Part shown: positions 14,932 to 21,977 of the stretch, piece by piece
How positions within the stretch are numbered: position 1 is the stretch's first letter
Layout: each line of letters starts with the position of its first letter
Source: Myxococcales bacterium
GTDB taxonomy: Bacteria; Myxococcota_A; UBA9160; UBA4427
Direction: 5' to 3'
Length of the DNA stretch: 35,322 nt
NCBI GenBank assembly: GCA_022563535.1
Contig: JADFNE010000045.1
Location: 1 to 35,322 of the forward strand
The notes under the pieces: model-generated
The model's input: only the letters and a program-made list of their open reading frames with translations
What the model was told of the DNA's origin: nothing
The model's database searches: none
Translations under genes and position numbers: made by a program

Positions 14932-15508
14932 TCACTTGCGTGCAGTGATCATCAGGTAGAGCCCGTGGTTGGCGCAGAAGCGCTTGATCAGGGGCCGTGG
15001 CCAAAATCGCCTTGGCGATCGTGAGGAGCAAGCCCTTGTGCCGCTGGCCCACTTCTCCCATCAGGAGCTCTCCGTGGTTTAGCTGCACCTTGATGTCGAC
15101 GCTGGAGAAGTTCCGGCAGAGTTCGCGGGCTTCTTCGACCGTATAGGCCTTGGTGCCGGGGCTCTCCAGGTGCTGATCGTAAATTTCGGAGAAGCTGCGC
15201 CAGGGCTTGCCTGCCAACAGGGCGTAGCGGAACCAGAGCATGCAGCCCGTGACCGAGCGTGAGTGATAGATCATGATCTTCGCGACGCCGCCCGGGCGCA
15301 GTACCCGCCAGACCTCCAGGAAGGCCCGCTCGGTATCGGGTCAATGGTGCAAAACTCCCCAGCTATAGACGCGATCGAAGGAGTCGTCGTCGAAGGGGAG
15401 ACTCTCGGCATCTGCGACTCGGAGATCGGATGCGAGGTCTTCGTGGGCGAGCTGACGCTGGGTATGCTCGATTGCGCGAGGCGTAAGGTCGACCCCATGA
15501 AGTGTCTC
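14932..15508 (-). pseudogene. Class I SAM-dependent methyltransferase pseudogene
   Basis: Reading the minus strand from ~15500 gives GVDLTPRAIEHTQRQL..., DLRVADAESLPFDDDSFD and VYSWGVLHH, then TGA at 15341-15343 where family members have Ser, then PDTERAFLEVWRVLRPGG, then a C-terminal region with MIYHSRSV. These are motifs II-IV of an UbiE-like methyltransferase. The N-terminal SAM-binding glycine motif is missing; a TAA lies at 15509-15511, just before the homology begins. Near 14995-15010 the frame shifts, and the natural C-terminus (ANHGLYLMITARK, TGA at 14932) is in another frame. One truncation, one nonsense codon and one frameshift together argue for genuine decay. Confidence 0.8.
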
Positions 15509-15778
15509 TTAGATTAGACCGCTCAAATCTCCGAATCTTGCTGGCGGGATACAGTACAACGAACTGGGGCAGGTCACTGATTCGGAAGCAAAGCCGATAC
15601 AGTAATGACCCAACATCGCAACAGTTCACCTGCTCTGGGAGCGCACAGTCGCTTTCCTGTCCCTTGATTTGGACCGTTCGATGCTGAGAACGGATGCCGA
15701 TCTAGATCGAAACATGTGACACAGTTACACTTTCGCAAACTATCAGGAGACTCTTGGTGGCGATGACGTTCGCGAAGC

Positions 15779-16015
15779 ATGCTGCAACTTGCAGTAAAAG
15801 TGTTTCTGAATCTCGGCATCATAGAGTACAAGCCGATCCAGAACTGCACCGTCAATCTCGTCGGATATCACCTGTCTGGCCTTTTTGATGACGAATTGAA
15901 CAAGCAAAACTACCTCGGCGGATTCGGCGGTTACCGAAACCTCGCGCCCAGCATTGGCCTGGACGTAAGCTGGCAATTGGGGCAAACCATTCACCGAACC
16001 GAAGAGCGTCGATGA
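15779..16015 (+). pseudogene. Short reading frame, possible 3' remnant of an outer-membrane receptor gene
   Basis: The frame gives 78 residues and has a TGA four codons before its first ATG. The sequence NLVGYHLSGLFDDELN...GGFGGYRNLAPSIGLDVSWQLG resembles the closing strands of TonB-dependent receptors, where NLFD.. and a Tyr/Gly-rich loop precede the last strand. Its stop overlaps the next start as ATGA, so it was probably once the end of a full gene in an operon with the YfiR-like gene, as is common. The 270 bases upstream (15509-15778) show no gene and probably hold the deletion junction with the methyltransferase pseudogene. It could instead be an unrelated small protein. Confidence 0.45.
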
Positions 16016-16596
16016 TGCGTTCGCCCTTTCCCCTCTTTCGAGTACTCGTCTCTTGTTTCGCGCTGACACTGGCCGTGTCGAGCGCAGCGGAATCGCCGCG
16101 CATCCCCAAAAATGTCTTAGACGTGGAGCTCAAGGCGACGTTTCTCTTTCGCCTTGGTTCCTATGTCGAGTGGTCGCCGCAGCATCTCCCTGAGTCCCTC
16201 GATACTCTGACGATCTGTGTTCTAGGCAAGAACCCAATGGGCTCGCTGCTGGACTACTACAACGGCCGTCCGATCCACGATCGCATTGCCCGAATCATCG
16301 AAATCGCATCGCTGCGTTCATCGAAAGCTTGCAATGTGATCTACTTGAGCAAGAAAGAACCCGGCGGCCTGAGACTGATGAGACAATTCGAGAAACTCAA
16401 GGGAGTATTGACTGTCTCCGATCGCGAGGACTTTACCTGCAGAGGAGGAATGGTTCGGTTCGTCTCCGAGAATAAGCGTCTGGCCCTCGAGATCAGTCAG
16501 CAGGCGGCCACCGACGCAGGGCTGAGTATTTCGTCGCAGCTACTCGCCATCGCCAAGTTCCCCGATTTCGACCGCTGCCGGGGGACGAGTCCGTGA
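16012..16596 (+). CDS. YfiR-family (DUF4154) periplasmic protein
   Basis: The 194-residue product has a signal peptide ending near SSAAESP. The family core is clear: DVELKATFLFRLGSYVEWSPQHLP, LTICVLGKNPMGSLLDYYNG, ACNVIYLSKKEPG, GVLTVSDREDFTCRGGMVRFV, RLALEISQQAATDAGLSISSQLLAIAKF. YfiR in Pseudomonas is a periplasmic redox-responsive repressor of the YfiN diguanylate cyclase; homologues commonly sit beside CHASE8-type sensor kinases. The start overlaps the preceding stop (ATGA), and its own stop overlaps the kinase start (GTGA), so the kinase is its likely partner. Three Cys in the mature part could allow disulfide-based sensing. Confidence 0.9.
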   Translation: MMRSPFPLFRVLVSCFALTLAVSSAAESPRIPKNVLDVELKATFLFRLGSYVEWSPQHLPESLDTLTICVLGKNPMGSLLDYYNGRPIHDRIARIIEIASLRSSKACNVIYLSKKEPGGLRLMRQFEKLKGVLTVSDREDFTCRGGMVRFVSENKRLALEISQQAATDAGLSISSQLLAIAKFPDFDRCRGTSP

Positions 16597-18017
16597 ATCT
16601 CCGGCCGGCCAGTTTTTCTCTGTCTCGCAGGCTCGCGCTGCTCGTGCTGGCGAGCACCTCATTCGCAGTTCTCGTCTCGTCCGTCGCCGTGATTACGTTC
16701 GAGACCCGCGCGCTGCGAGACTATCTCGTGCAGGAGCTGGGCATCACGGCCGACATGTTGGCCCAGAATAGCTCCGCGCCTGTCGCCTTCAGTGACCCAG
16801 AAGCCGCTACCAAAATTCTGAACTCCCTTCGCTCCCGAAAATCCGTGGTCTCGGCGGTCATCCTCGGCCTGGATGGCAACATTTTTGCCCAGTACCTCCG
16901 CGATGGGGCGGACGCGAGTGGCCTCCTAAAGGCAGCAACGGGTGAGGACGACCTCTCGTCCGACGGGGAGCACCTCCAAGTCCACCGTGTCATCATCAAT
17001 TCTTCCGGTGTTCTCGGCATCATTGTGATCCGATCCGATCTCGCAGAGTTGCATGGCCTGGCGAGCCGCTTCAAGGCTGTTGCGGGCATCGTCGCGGTCC
17101 TTTCCTGCATGATTGCAGTTCTTCTATCTTCGCGGCTTCAGCGCTCGATCTCGCTTCCGATCCGCTCGCTGGCCGAGATTGCCGGTCGCGTCCAGCGGGA
17201 AGCTGATTTCTCACTTCGAGCCAGCAAGTCCCTCGACGATGAAACCGGAGTCCTGGTGGATGCCTTCAACGAGATGCTCCAGAACATCGAAGAGCGCGAT
17301 CTGGCTCTCGCCCAATATCGCGACGAACTTGAACGACTCGTAGAAAGGCGCACTAAAGAACTCGCGGGATCGCAAACGCGGCTGCGGCGAGCCGAACGCC
17401 TGGCCTCCGTGGGCACACTTGCCGCTGGAATCGCACATCAGATCAACAATCCCATCGGCGCAATCTTGAACTCGGCCCAGCACGCTCTGCTGTGTGAAAA
17501 CGACGCCGATTTCAAGGCAGTGTGGAAAGATGCACTGAATCGGAATGAAGAACAGGCCGCTCGCTGCGGCCGGATCGTGCGCAGTGTTCTCCAGTTTTCA
17601 CGCAACGATGACACGGAGCGGTGGCCCAAAAATCTGGTGGATGTTTGCCGCAGGGCTTGCGACCTCGTCGAGGATTACGCGCGCGACCATCACGTCGTCA
17701 TCCGATTCACAAGCCCAGTCAACCCAGTGATCGTCCACCTCAGTCCAATCCAGTTGGAACAGGCACTCGTCAACCTGCTTCGAAACGCCGTAGAAGCGAT
17801 CGGGGACCAGGGAGGCGGCGTGGACGTGCAATTGGAGGCCGACGACAAATTTGCGCGCATCGAGATTCGGGACAACGGATGCGGCATTGCGCCCGACCAC
17901 CTTGCAAGAATTTTCGATCCCTTCTTTACGACAAGGCTAGCGGCAGACGGAACCAGGCTGGGGCTCAGCATGGTGTACGGCATCATCACCGACCATGGGG
18001 GGGAGACATCGAGGTAG
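16593..18017 (+). CDS. Membrane sensor histidine kinase, C-terminus displaced by a frameshift
   Basis: The protein is 474 residues as written. It has helix 1 (residues 14-36), a periplasmic CHASE8-like domain (~40-160), helix 2 (~163-182), a HAMP region (~183-235), a coiled coil, and a kinase core with phospho-acceptor H282 in GIAHQINNPIGA, N box LVNLLRNAVEAI, G1 box D427-N-G-C-G-I, F box FDPFFTTR and G2 region GTRLGLSMVYG. The family would continue HGG-x-I-x-V-x-S...GT-x-F-x-I-x-L-P; here it ends HGGETSR. In the +2 frame the expected tail follows at once (GGDIEVDSALGSGTRF...), ending with TGA at 18125-18127. The switch point is a G7 tract at 17997-18003; one extra G would restore a ~511-residue kinase. 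No response-regulator gene is adjacent. It is coupled to the YfiR-like gene. Confidence 0.85.
   Translation: MNLRPASFSLSRRLALLVLASTSFAVLVSSVAVITFETRALRDYLVQELGITADMLAQNSSAPVAFSDPEAATKILNSLRSRKSVVSAVILGLDGNIFAQYLRDGADASGLLKAATGEDDLSSDGEHLQVHRVIINSSGVLGIIVIRSDLAELHGLASRFKAVAGIVAVLSCMIAVLLSSRLQRSISLPIRSLAEIAGRVQREADFSLRASKSLDDETGVLVDAFNEMLQNIEERDLALAQYRDELERLVERRTKELAGSQTRLRRAERLASVGTLAAGIAHQINNPIGAILNSAQHALLCENDADFKAVWKDALNRNEEQAARCGRIVRSVLQFSRNDDTERWPKNLVDVCRRACDLVEDYARDHHVVIRFTSPVNPVIVHLSPIQLEQALVNLLRNAVEAIGDQGGGVDVQLEADDKFARIEIRDNGCGIAPDHLARIFDPFFTTRLAADGTRLGLSMVYGIITDHGGETSR
17997..18003 (+). repeat. G7 homopolymer at the kinase frameshift point
   Basis: Seven consecutive G follow CAT in the DHGG codons of the kinase ATPase domain. 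The out-of-frame continuation after this tract encodes the missing C-terminal strand. A +1 or -2 change here restores the frame, so slippage or a base-calling error is likely. Confidence 0.75.
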
Positions 18018-18093
18018 ATAGCGCCCTGGGCTCCGGCACTCGCTTCAGCATTCGCCTGCCCGTCGTGTCTCGGCCACCGAACGCCGACGCGGC

Positions 18094-19113
18094 TCAACGT
18101 GCTGAAGGCGGCTCTACCCCCGTATGAGTCTGCCAACGCGGTACGCCGGCGACTCCGTCGACGTAGGGGATGTCGCTGTTCACTGTGGGGTAGCGTGCCT
18201 TCTCGCCGCCGCGCAGGAAGTGCGCTAGCGGACCGACAGGCATGGGCGCCACGTTTTGGAAGAACAACACCGACTCGCGATCCTTCGCTAGTTCCAACAC
18301 GCGGTGACGAGTGGCCGGTATGGCTCCGTTGCTGAAGAGTTCCAGCCAGTCTCCTGGGATGACGAGGAAACAACCGTCGTCGAGCACAGGCACGGTCAAC
18401 CAGTTTCCGCCTGCCTTGACTTGCAGTGCTGCGGTGGTCTGGCGAAGCATCGTAAAGACGACAGCGTCGGAATGTTCGCCCAGGCCTATCTCGGCGCGCC
18501 TTTCCGCTTCGCCTATTCCTCGCGTGTTGGGTGATGCGCCCGGATAGGAGTTGAGACTGAGATAGCCGGGTTCATGACGCAGAAACCCCGGTTCCTGCCC
18601 GAGCACCGTCTCGAAGCAGGCGAGCAACCCCCGCGCGGATTGACCCAGTCGATCGGCGCAGGCAGAAACGTCGCGGCGAAACCCGGGACTCGTATCTTCG
18701 CTCGGCCATAGGCCGGGGCCCTGGTCGGTGTCGGGGCCGGTGTCGGTGTCAGTGTTGGCCTCACAGCCAAACTGTTCCTTGCAGCGCCCCGCATCCAGTT
18801 CGCTTGCATTCATGTGGCTCATGTACAGCGGCTCGTCCCGCAACCGCATCCAGCCCCCGCCCTCATCGCGTTCGGCCCGACAAATCTGTTTGGCCGAGTC
18901 GGGCAGTGCGTAGAATTGCCGCCACTGCCGGGTTGCGGCGTCGATCGTGGGGCCCGCCCCTTCGATGCGCAACACGAAACAGCCGACCTCGGCCAGTGCG
19001 CTGCGAATCCACTCGACGGTGGACTGACGCTCGCGGGGACCAGTGGGAGCTTCGACGAGCGAACTCGATACGATGGGAAGTTTCGAATGCAAAGAACAGG
19101 CAATGCTCTCCAT
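18094..19113 (-). CDS. 2-oxoglutarate/Fe(II)-dependent oxygenase, isopenicillin-N-synthase-like family
   Basis: From the ATG at 19113, preceded by AAGGG at nine bases, the product is 339 residues; ATG 19122 would add three. The N-terminal DIOX_N half covers LPIVSSSL...STVEWIRSALAEVGCFVLRIEGAG...ATRQWRQFYALPDSAK. The C-terminal jelly-roll has the facial triad H214-S-D216 ... H270, with R279 in RESVLFF for 2-oxoglutarate, plus LQVKAGGNWLTVPVLDDGCFLVIPGDWLELFSNG. An unusual Asp/Thr-rich insert (residues ~120-134, NTDTDTGPDTD) interrupts the linker. Family substrates vary widely and none can be named here. The gene is convergent with the kinase; a frame-restored kinase would overlap its end by 34 bases. 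Confidence 0.88.
   Translation of the reverse strand: MESIACSLHSKLPIVSSSLVEAPTGPRERQSTVEWIRSALAEVGCFVLRIEGAGPTIDAATRQWRQFYALPDSAKQICRAERDEGGGWMRLRDEPLYMSHMNASELDAGRCKEQFGCEANTDTDTGPDTDQGPGLWPSEDTSPGFRRDVSACADRLGQSARGLLACFETVLGQEPGFLRHEPGYLSLNSYPGASPNTRGIGEAERRAEIGLGEHSDAVVFTMLRQTTAALQVKAGGNWLTVPVLDDGCFLVIPGDWLELFSNGAIPATRHRVLELAKDRESVLFFQNVAPMPVGPLAHFLRGGEKARYPTVNSDIPYVDGVAGVPRWQTHTGVEPPSAR
18727..18756. repeat. GGTGTC hexamer repeats within the 2OG oxygenase gene
   Basis: GGTGTC occurs at 18727, 18739 and 18745, followed by the degenerate AGTGTT at 18751. On the coding strand it produces the Asp-Thr alternation in an otherwise conserved enzyme. It is an expandable in-frame tract. Confidence 0.6.
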
Positions 19114-19238
19114 GGCGTTCATCCCTTGCGCGATGCGGCCTTGCGCGCGCGCTCGACCCGCTCGAATATCTCGCGAGTACGAATATCGGGCAAGGAGGGC
19201 CCATGGGCAACACGATCGGATTTGACGGTGCTTGAGCT

Positions 19239-20219
19239 TTGACGCTAGCGGCGAGCCCACTTCAGAGCCTTCGCGCCCGTTTTGGAAGCCGCTGGCTGGC
19301 TGGCTTCCTCGCCGCCGCGTGTGCGATTGGCGGCGCGGCGTATCTGGCGCGAGACGCGGTGGCGCTCTGCGTTGCGCGTGGCGCACGGGACCTGCTGCTG
19401 GTCACTGCACCGCATCCCTACATCGCAGCGATCGAATGGATCGGCGGCCAGTTCGTGTTATTGAGCCCGTTTCTGTCCGGAGCGATCCAGATCGAAATGG
19501 TATCCATCTGGCTCATCGTGACGCTCCCTCCGGCGTTTGCGCTGAGTTTTCCCCAGAGCCGCAATCGCGTGGGGAGTGCAGCGGCTGCCCTGGCCTGCTC
19601 GTTCGTTGCATGTTGTTTGATGCTCGCGTTGGTCGCCGAGCTCGAAATCGGCATGGTGCTGAAGGAACAAGGGCTCAACATCGTGCAGCCGTGGCGCATG
19701 GAGTGGGTCAAGAACGCATTGAGGATCGTCGGCGATACGCTACCCGTCGCCTACCCCGTAGTCGCGTGCATCTGGATCACCCGGCGCCGCTCGAACACAC
19801 TGCCACCAGAGACATCGAACGGGCAAGTCAAAGCGCGCAGCACCCTGCGACGAAGACTTGTCCTGGCCGGAGTCATCCTCACTTTCGTCGCGGTGGGCGC
19901 CCGCGGACAGCACCTCGCACCAGACCGAGGCGTAACGGCAAAGCGGGCGGACTACGTCGCGCTCGAGCCGTGGAATTTAAACCTCGATACTCACCTAGTA
20001 CAGCGTGGCGAGCTCGAATCTGCCTCGGGCCACTACGAAAGGGCGGCGCGCTTCTTCCGTATGGCGCTCAGTTACGGGTTGCAAAGCGATGTACCCACGC
20101 TGGCCAGGATCAGAGTGCTGGCCAATGAGGGGAACCCTGCGGCGCGCGCGCTGCTCGAGAATCGCAAGAAGTTGCTCGAGAGTCGCAAGCGAGGCACCGC
20201 ACAGCCATCTCAAAACTGA
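19239..20219 (+). CDS. Polytopic membrane protein with a C-terminal TPR-like segment
   Basis: No ATG is available; an in-frame TGA at 19233-19235 leaves TTG 19239 as the first candidate start, giving 326 residues. Residues ~18-45, 70-105, 113-135 and 165-181 are hydrophobic, followed by an Arg-rich loop, another hydrophobic helix (207-221), and a soluble C-terminus (245-315) with TPR-like helices (GELESASGHYERAARFFRMALSYG). I cannot assign the family. The block ALAC120SFVACC, followed 39-42 residues later by N159-A-L-R162-I, is loosely like exosortase/archaeosortase spacing, and the locus contains exosortase-type substrates, but the usual C-S-G motif is absent. It could also be an exosortase-associated accessory membrane protein. 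Confidence in any of these is low. Confidence 0.6.
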   Translation: MTLAASPLQSLRARFGSRWLAGFLAAACAIGGAAYLARDAVALCVARGARDLLLVTAPHPYIAAIEWIGGQFVLLSPFLSGAIQIEMVSIWLIVTLPPAFALSFPQSRNRVGSAAAALACSFVACCLMLALVAELEIGMVLKEQGLNIVQPWRMEWVKNALRIVGDTLPVAYPVVACIWITRRRSNTLPPETSNGQVKARSTLRRRLVLAGVILTFVAVGARGQHLAPDRGVTAKRADYVALEPWNLNLDTHLVQRGELESASGHYERAARFFRMALSYGLQSDVPTLARIRVLANEGNPAARALLENRKKLLESRKRGTAQPSQN

Positions 20220-20289
20220 TCCTCCGAGGGGCGCCATCACATGTGCGGACAGCTTGAACGCGACCAGAGCTTCGTTAATGTCCGTCACT

Positions 20290-21510
20290 ATGAAGAATAA
20301 AATGAGCGTATTGATGGGTCTGGGGCTTGGTCTGGTTGCAATCGGATTGGGGGCTTGTGACGAGCAGTCTGCTCCGGAGCCTACCGAAAGCAAACCGATC
20401 GTCGTCCTGCCGCCGGTGCCCGAGATCGTGGAATCGGAGGCCAACCGTGTCGTGCGAGAATCGCTCGTCCGCATTCTCCAGGATGCGGATCCCTACTCCC
20501 GCGCCCGATTGCTTGGCGAATTCTTGCCCACCCTCGGCGCCGAGAACGTCAGCGTCGTTAAATCGCTCTTCAGCGATGGGAGGCTGGACCTCCTGGCGTC
20601 GGACACGGAGTTGCTGATCCACTTCTGGGCCATGCACGATCCGGTCAGTGCGACCCATTGGACGATCGATGACGGGCCGGTCGCCTACCGGATTCCCCTC
20701 TTTATCGCGGCTCTGACGATGTGGGCGAAGCTCGACCCGGTTGCTGCAGTGGCGGCCGGAGAAGCATGGCTGAGCCGTCCGGATGTTGGCAACGTGATCT
20801 CGCTCGCGCTGGTGCGCGGTTGGTACTCCGCCGGCGATCCACCGGAGCTGGCCGTCTTCATCGCCAATCAGAGCGCTGGGGTGCTTCGTCAGCGTTCGAT
20901 CAAGGCATATCTTCGTGCGCGGATGCAAGCCGAGGGAAGCGAGTCCGTCATGAGCTGGGCCCGAGCGGTCTCGGAAGACGACGAGTCGTACAAGCGCAGC
21001 ATCTTTCGCCAGACGGCGCAAGTCGTCACGACCTATGACCGCAACGCGGGCATGGCCTGGTGTGCTGCGCATTGTGATGGGCCCTATGGGAAAGACCTGC
21101 GGCGCTTGATCGCCGCCCGCCTGCTCGATGACGGTGCCAGTGCGCTCGTCTGGATCAGTACCGCGCCTCCCAGTCACGAGACCAACCTCGCCGTGCGCAC
21201 GACTTATTCGTCCTGGGTGAAGTTAGAACGACGTGAGGCCATGGACTGGATGGCAGCGCAAGGCACTGGCGGCAAAGTCGCGGATTGGCTGAAGCCCGCC
21301 CTTCCTGTCTACGTCAGACAGCTGGCTCTCGACATGCCCACGGAAGCGATTCAATGGGCGGAGCAGATCGAGCGCGACGGGGATCGCGAGTACGCGCTGG
21401 TCGCGGTCGTGAAAAGCTGGCTCAACTTGGATCGGGACGCGGCGATGGCTTGGCTGGACGCCTCATCGCTTTCGGACGAGGCCAAGGCGCGGGTTGCGCC
21501 GGCGGAGTGA
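20290..21510 (+). CDS. Lipoprotein built of Trp-containing alpha-solenoid repeats
   Basis: The product is ~406 residues from the ATG at 20290; ATGs at 20278 and 20302 are alternatives. The signal ends in a lipobox L-G-A-C. The body repeats a helical-hairpin pattern containing W and D-P/D-x-A-A: LIHFWAMHDPVSATHWTID, MWAKLDPVAAVAAGEAWLSRP, RGWYSAGDPPELAVF, WVKLERREAMDWMAAQ and SWLNLDRDAAMAWLDASSL, each about 30-35 residues apart. Similar 'W..-DP.AA..W' arrays are common as lipoproteins in Verrucomicrobia and Planctomycetes, without known function. It is probably a periplasmic scaffold. It follows the membrane protein by 70 bases on the same strand. Confidence 0.7.
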   Translation: MKNKMSVLMGLGLGLVAIGLGACDEQSAPEPTESKPIVVLPPVPEIVESEANRVVRESLVRILQDADPYSRARLLGEFLPTLGAENVSVVKSLFSDGRLDLLASDTELLIHFWAMHDPVSATHWTIDDGPVAYRIPLFIAALTMWAKLDPVAAVAAGEAWLSRPDVGNVISLALVRGWYSAGDPPELAVFIANQSAGVLRQRSIKAYLRARMQAEGSESVMSWARAVSEDDESYKRSIFRQTAQVVTTYDRNAGMAWCAAHCDGPYGKDLRRLIAARLLDDGASALVWISTAPPSHETNLAVRTTYSSWVKLERREAMDWMAAQGTGGKVADWLKPALPVYVRQLALDMPTEAIQWAEQIERDGDREYALVAVVKSWLNLDRDAAMAWLDASSLSDEAKARVAPAE

Positions 21511-21551
21511 GAGGGAGCTGCGAGCAAGCCCGTTGAGGAGACTCATCGGAT

Positions 21552-21878
21552 TCAGCGTCCCCGCCAGACAATCCTGTCGCCAATGGCATAGAGCACGCAT
21601 TCCGCTTGCATGCGGCGAACCTGGCGGCGCTCGGCACAGACCTCGAGCGCACTGACCTTGGCGTTGCGCACTGCTTCATGTCCTCCCGAGGCAGCCGTCA
21701 CCCAGGGTCCTCGGCCGGGGACTCCGGCGATCGCCAGAGCGCGTTTTCCTGGCAGCGCAGTGTACTCCCGCCAGACGGGCACGAGTTGACGGTGGAGCGT
21801 CGCTGGACCGTTGGCGCAGCTGATCAGCTGGCTGCAGAGGCAGAGGACGAGACAGAGAAAAGCGGATCCAAACTTCAT
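21552..21878 (-). CDS. Small predicted lipoprotein of unknown function
   Basis: The 108-residue product has a signal peptide with lipobox L-I-S-C21. The mature part contains VWREYTALPGKRALAIAGVPGRGPWVTAASGGH, a cluster AERRQVRRMQAEC and the ending LYAIGDRIVWRGR. The two Cys in EVCAERR...QAEC may form a disulfide. I do not recognise a named family. It lies downstream of, and on the same strand as, the CTERM-type protein, beyond two hairpins. Confidence 0.6.
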   Translation of the reverse strand: MKFGSAFLCLVLCLCSQLISCANGPATLHRQLVPVWREYTALPGKRALAIAGVPGRGPWVTAASGGHEAVRNAKVSALEVCAERRQVRRMQAECVLYAIGDRIVWRGR

Positions 21879-21901
21879 GACTCGGGAATCATAACGAGAA
21901 A

Positions 21902-21931
21902 GGGACGAACCGACTTACGTCGATTCGTCCC
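21902..21931 (-). terminator. Probable Rho-independent terminator of the CTERM-type gene
   Basis: GGGACGAA-c-CGAC-ttac-GTCG-a-TTCGTCCC forms a 12-bp stem with one mismatch and a 4-base loop. On the minus strand it is followed by TTTCTCGTT. It lies between the CTERM-type gene and the small lipoprotein. Confidence 0.65.
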
Positions 21932-21950
21932 CATTCGTTTGTAGAGAGTC

Positions 21951-21969
21951 GAGACTGTTTCTCAGTCTC
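21951..21969 (-). terminator. Second hairpin next to the CTERM-type stop codon
   Basis: GAGACTG / CAGTCTC arms of 7 bp flank a 5-base loop, nine bases past the stop codon. No T-run follows directly, so it may work with the stronger hairpin 20 bases further on or protect the 3' end. Confidence 0.4.
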
Positions 21970-21977
21970 TCAATCTC

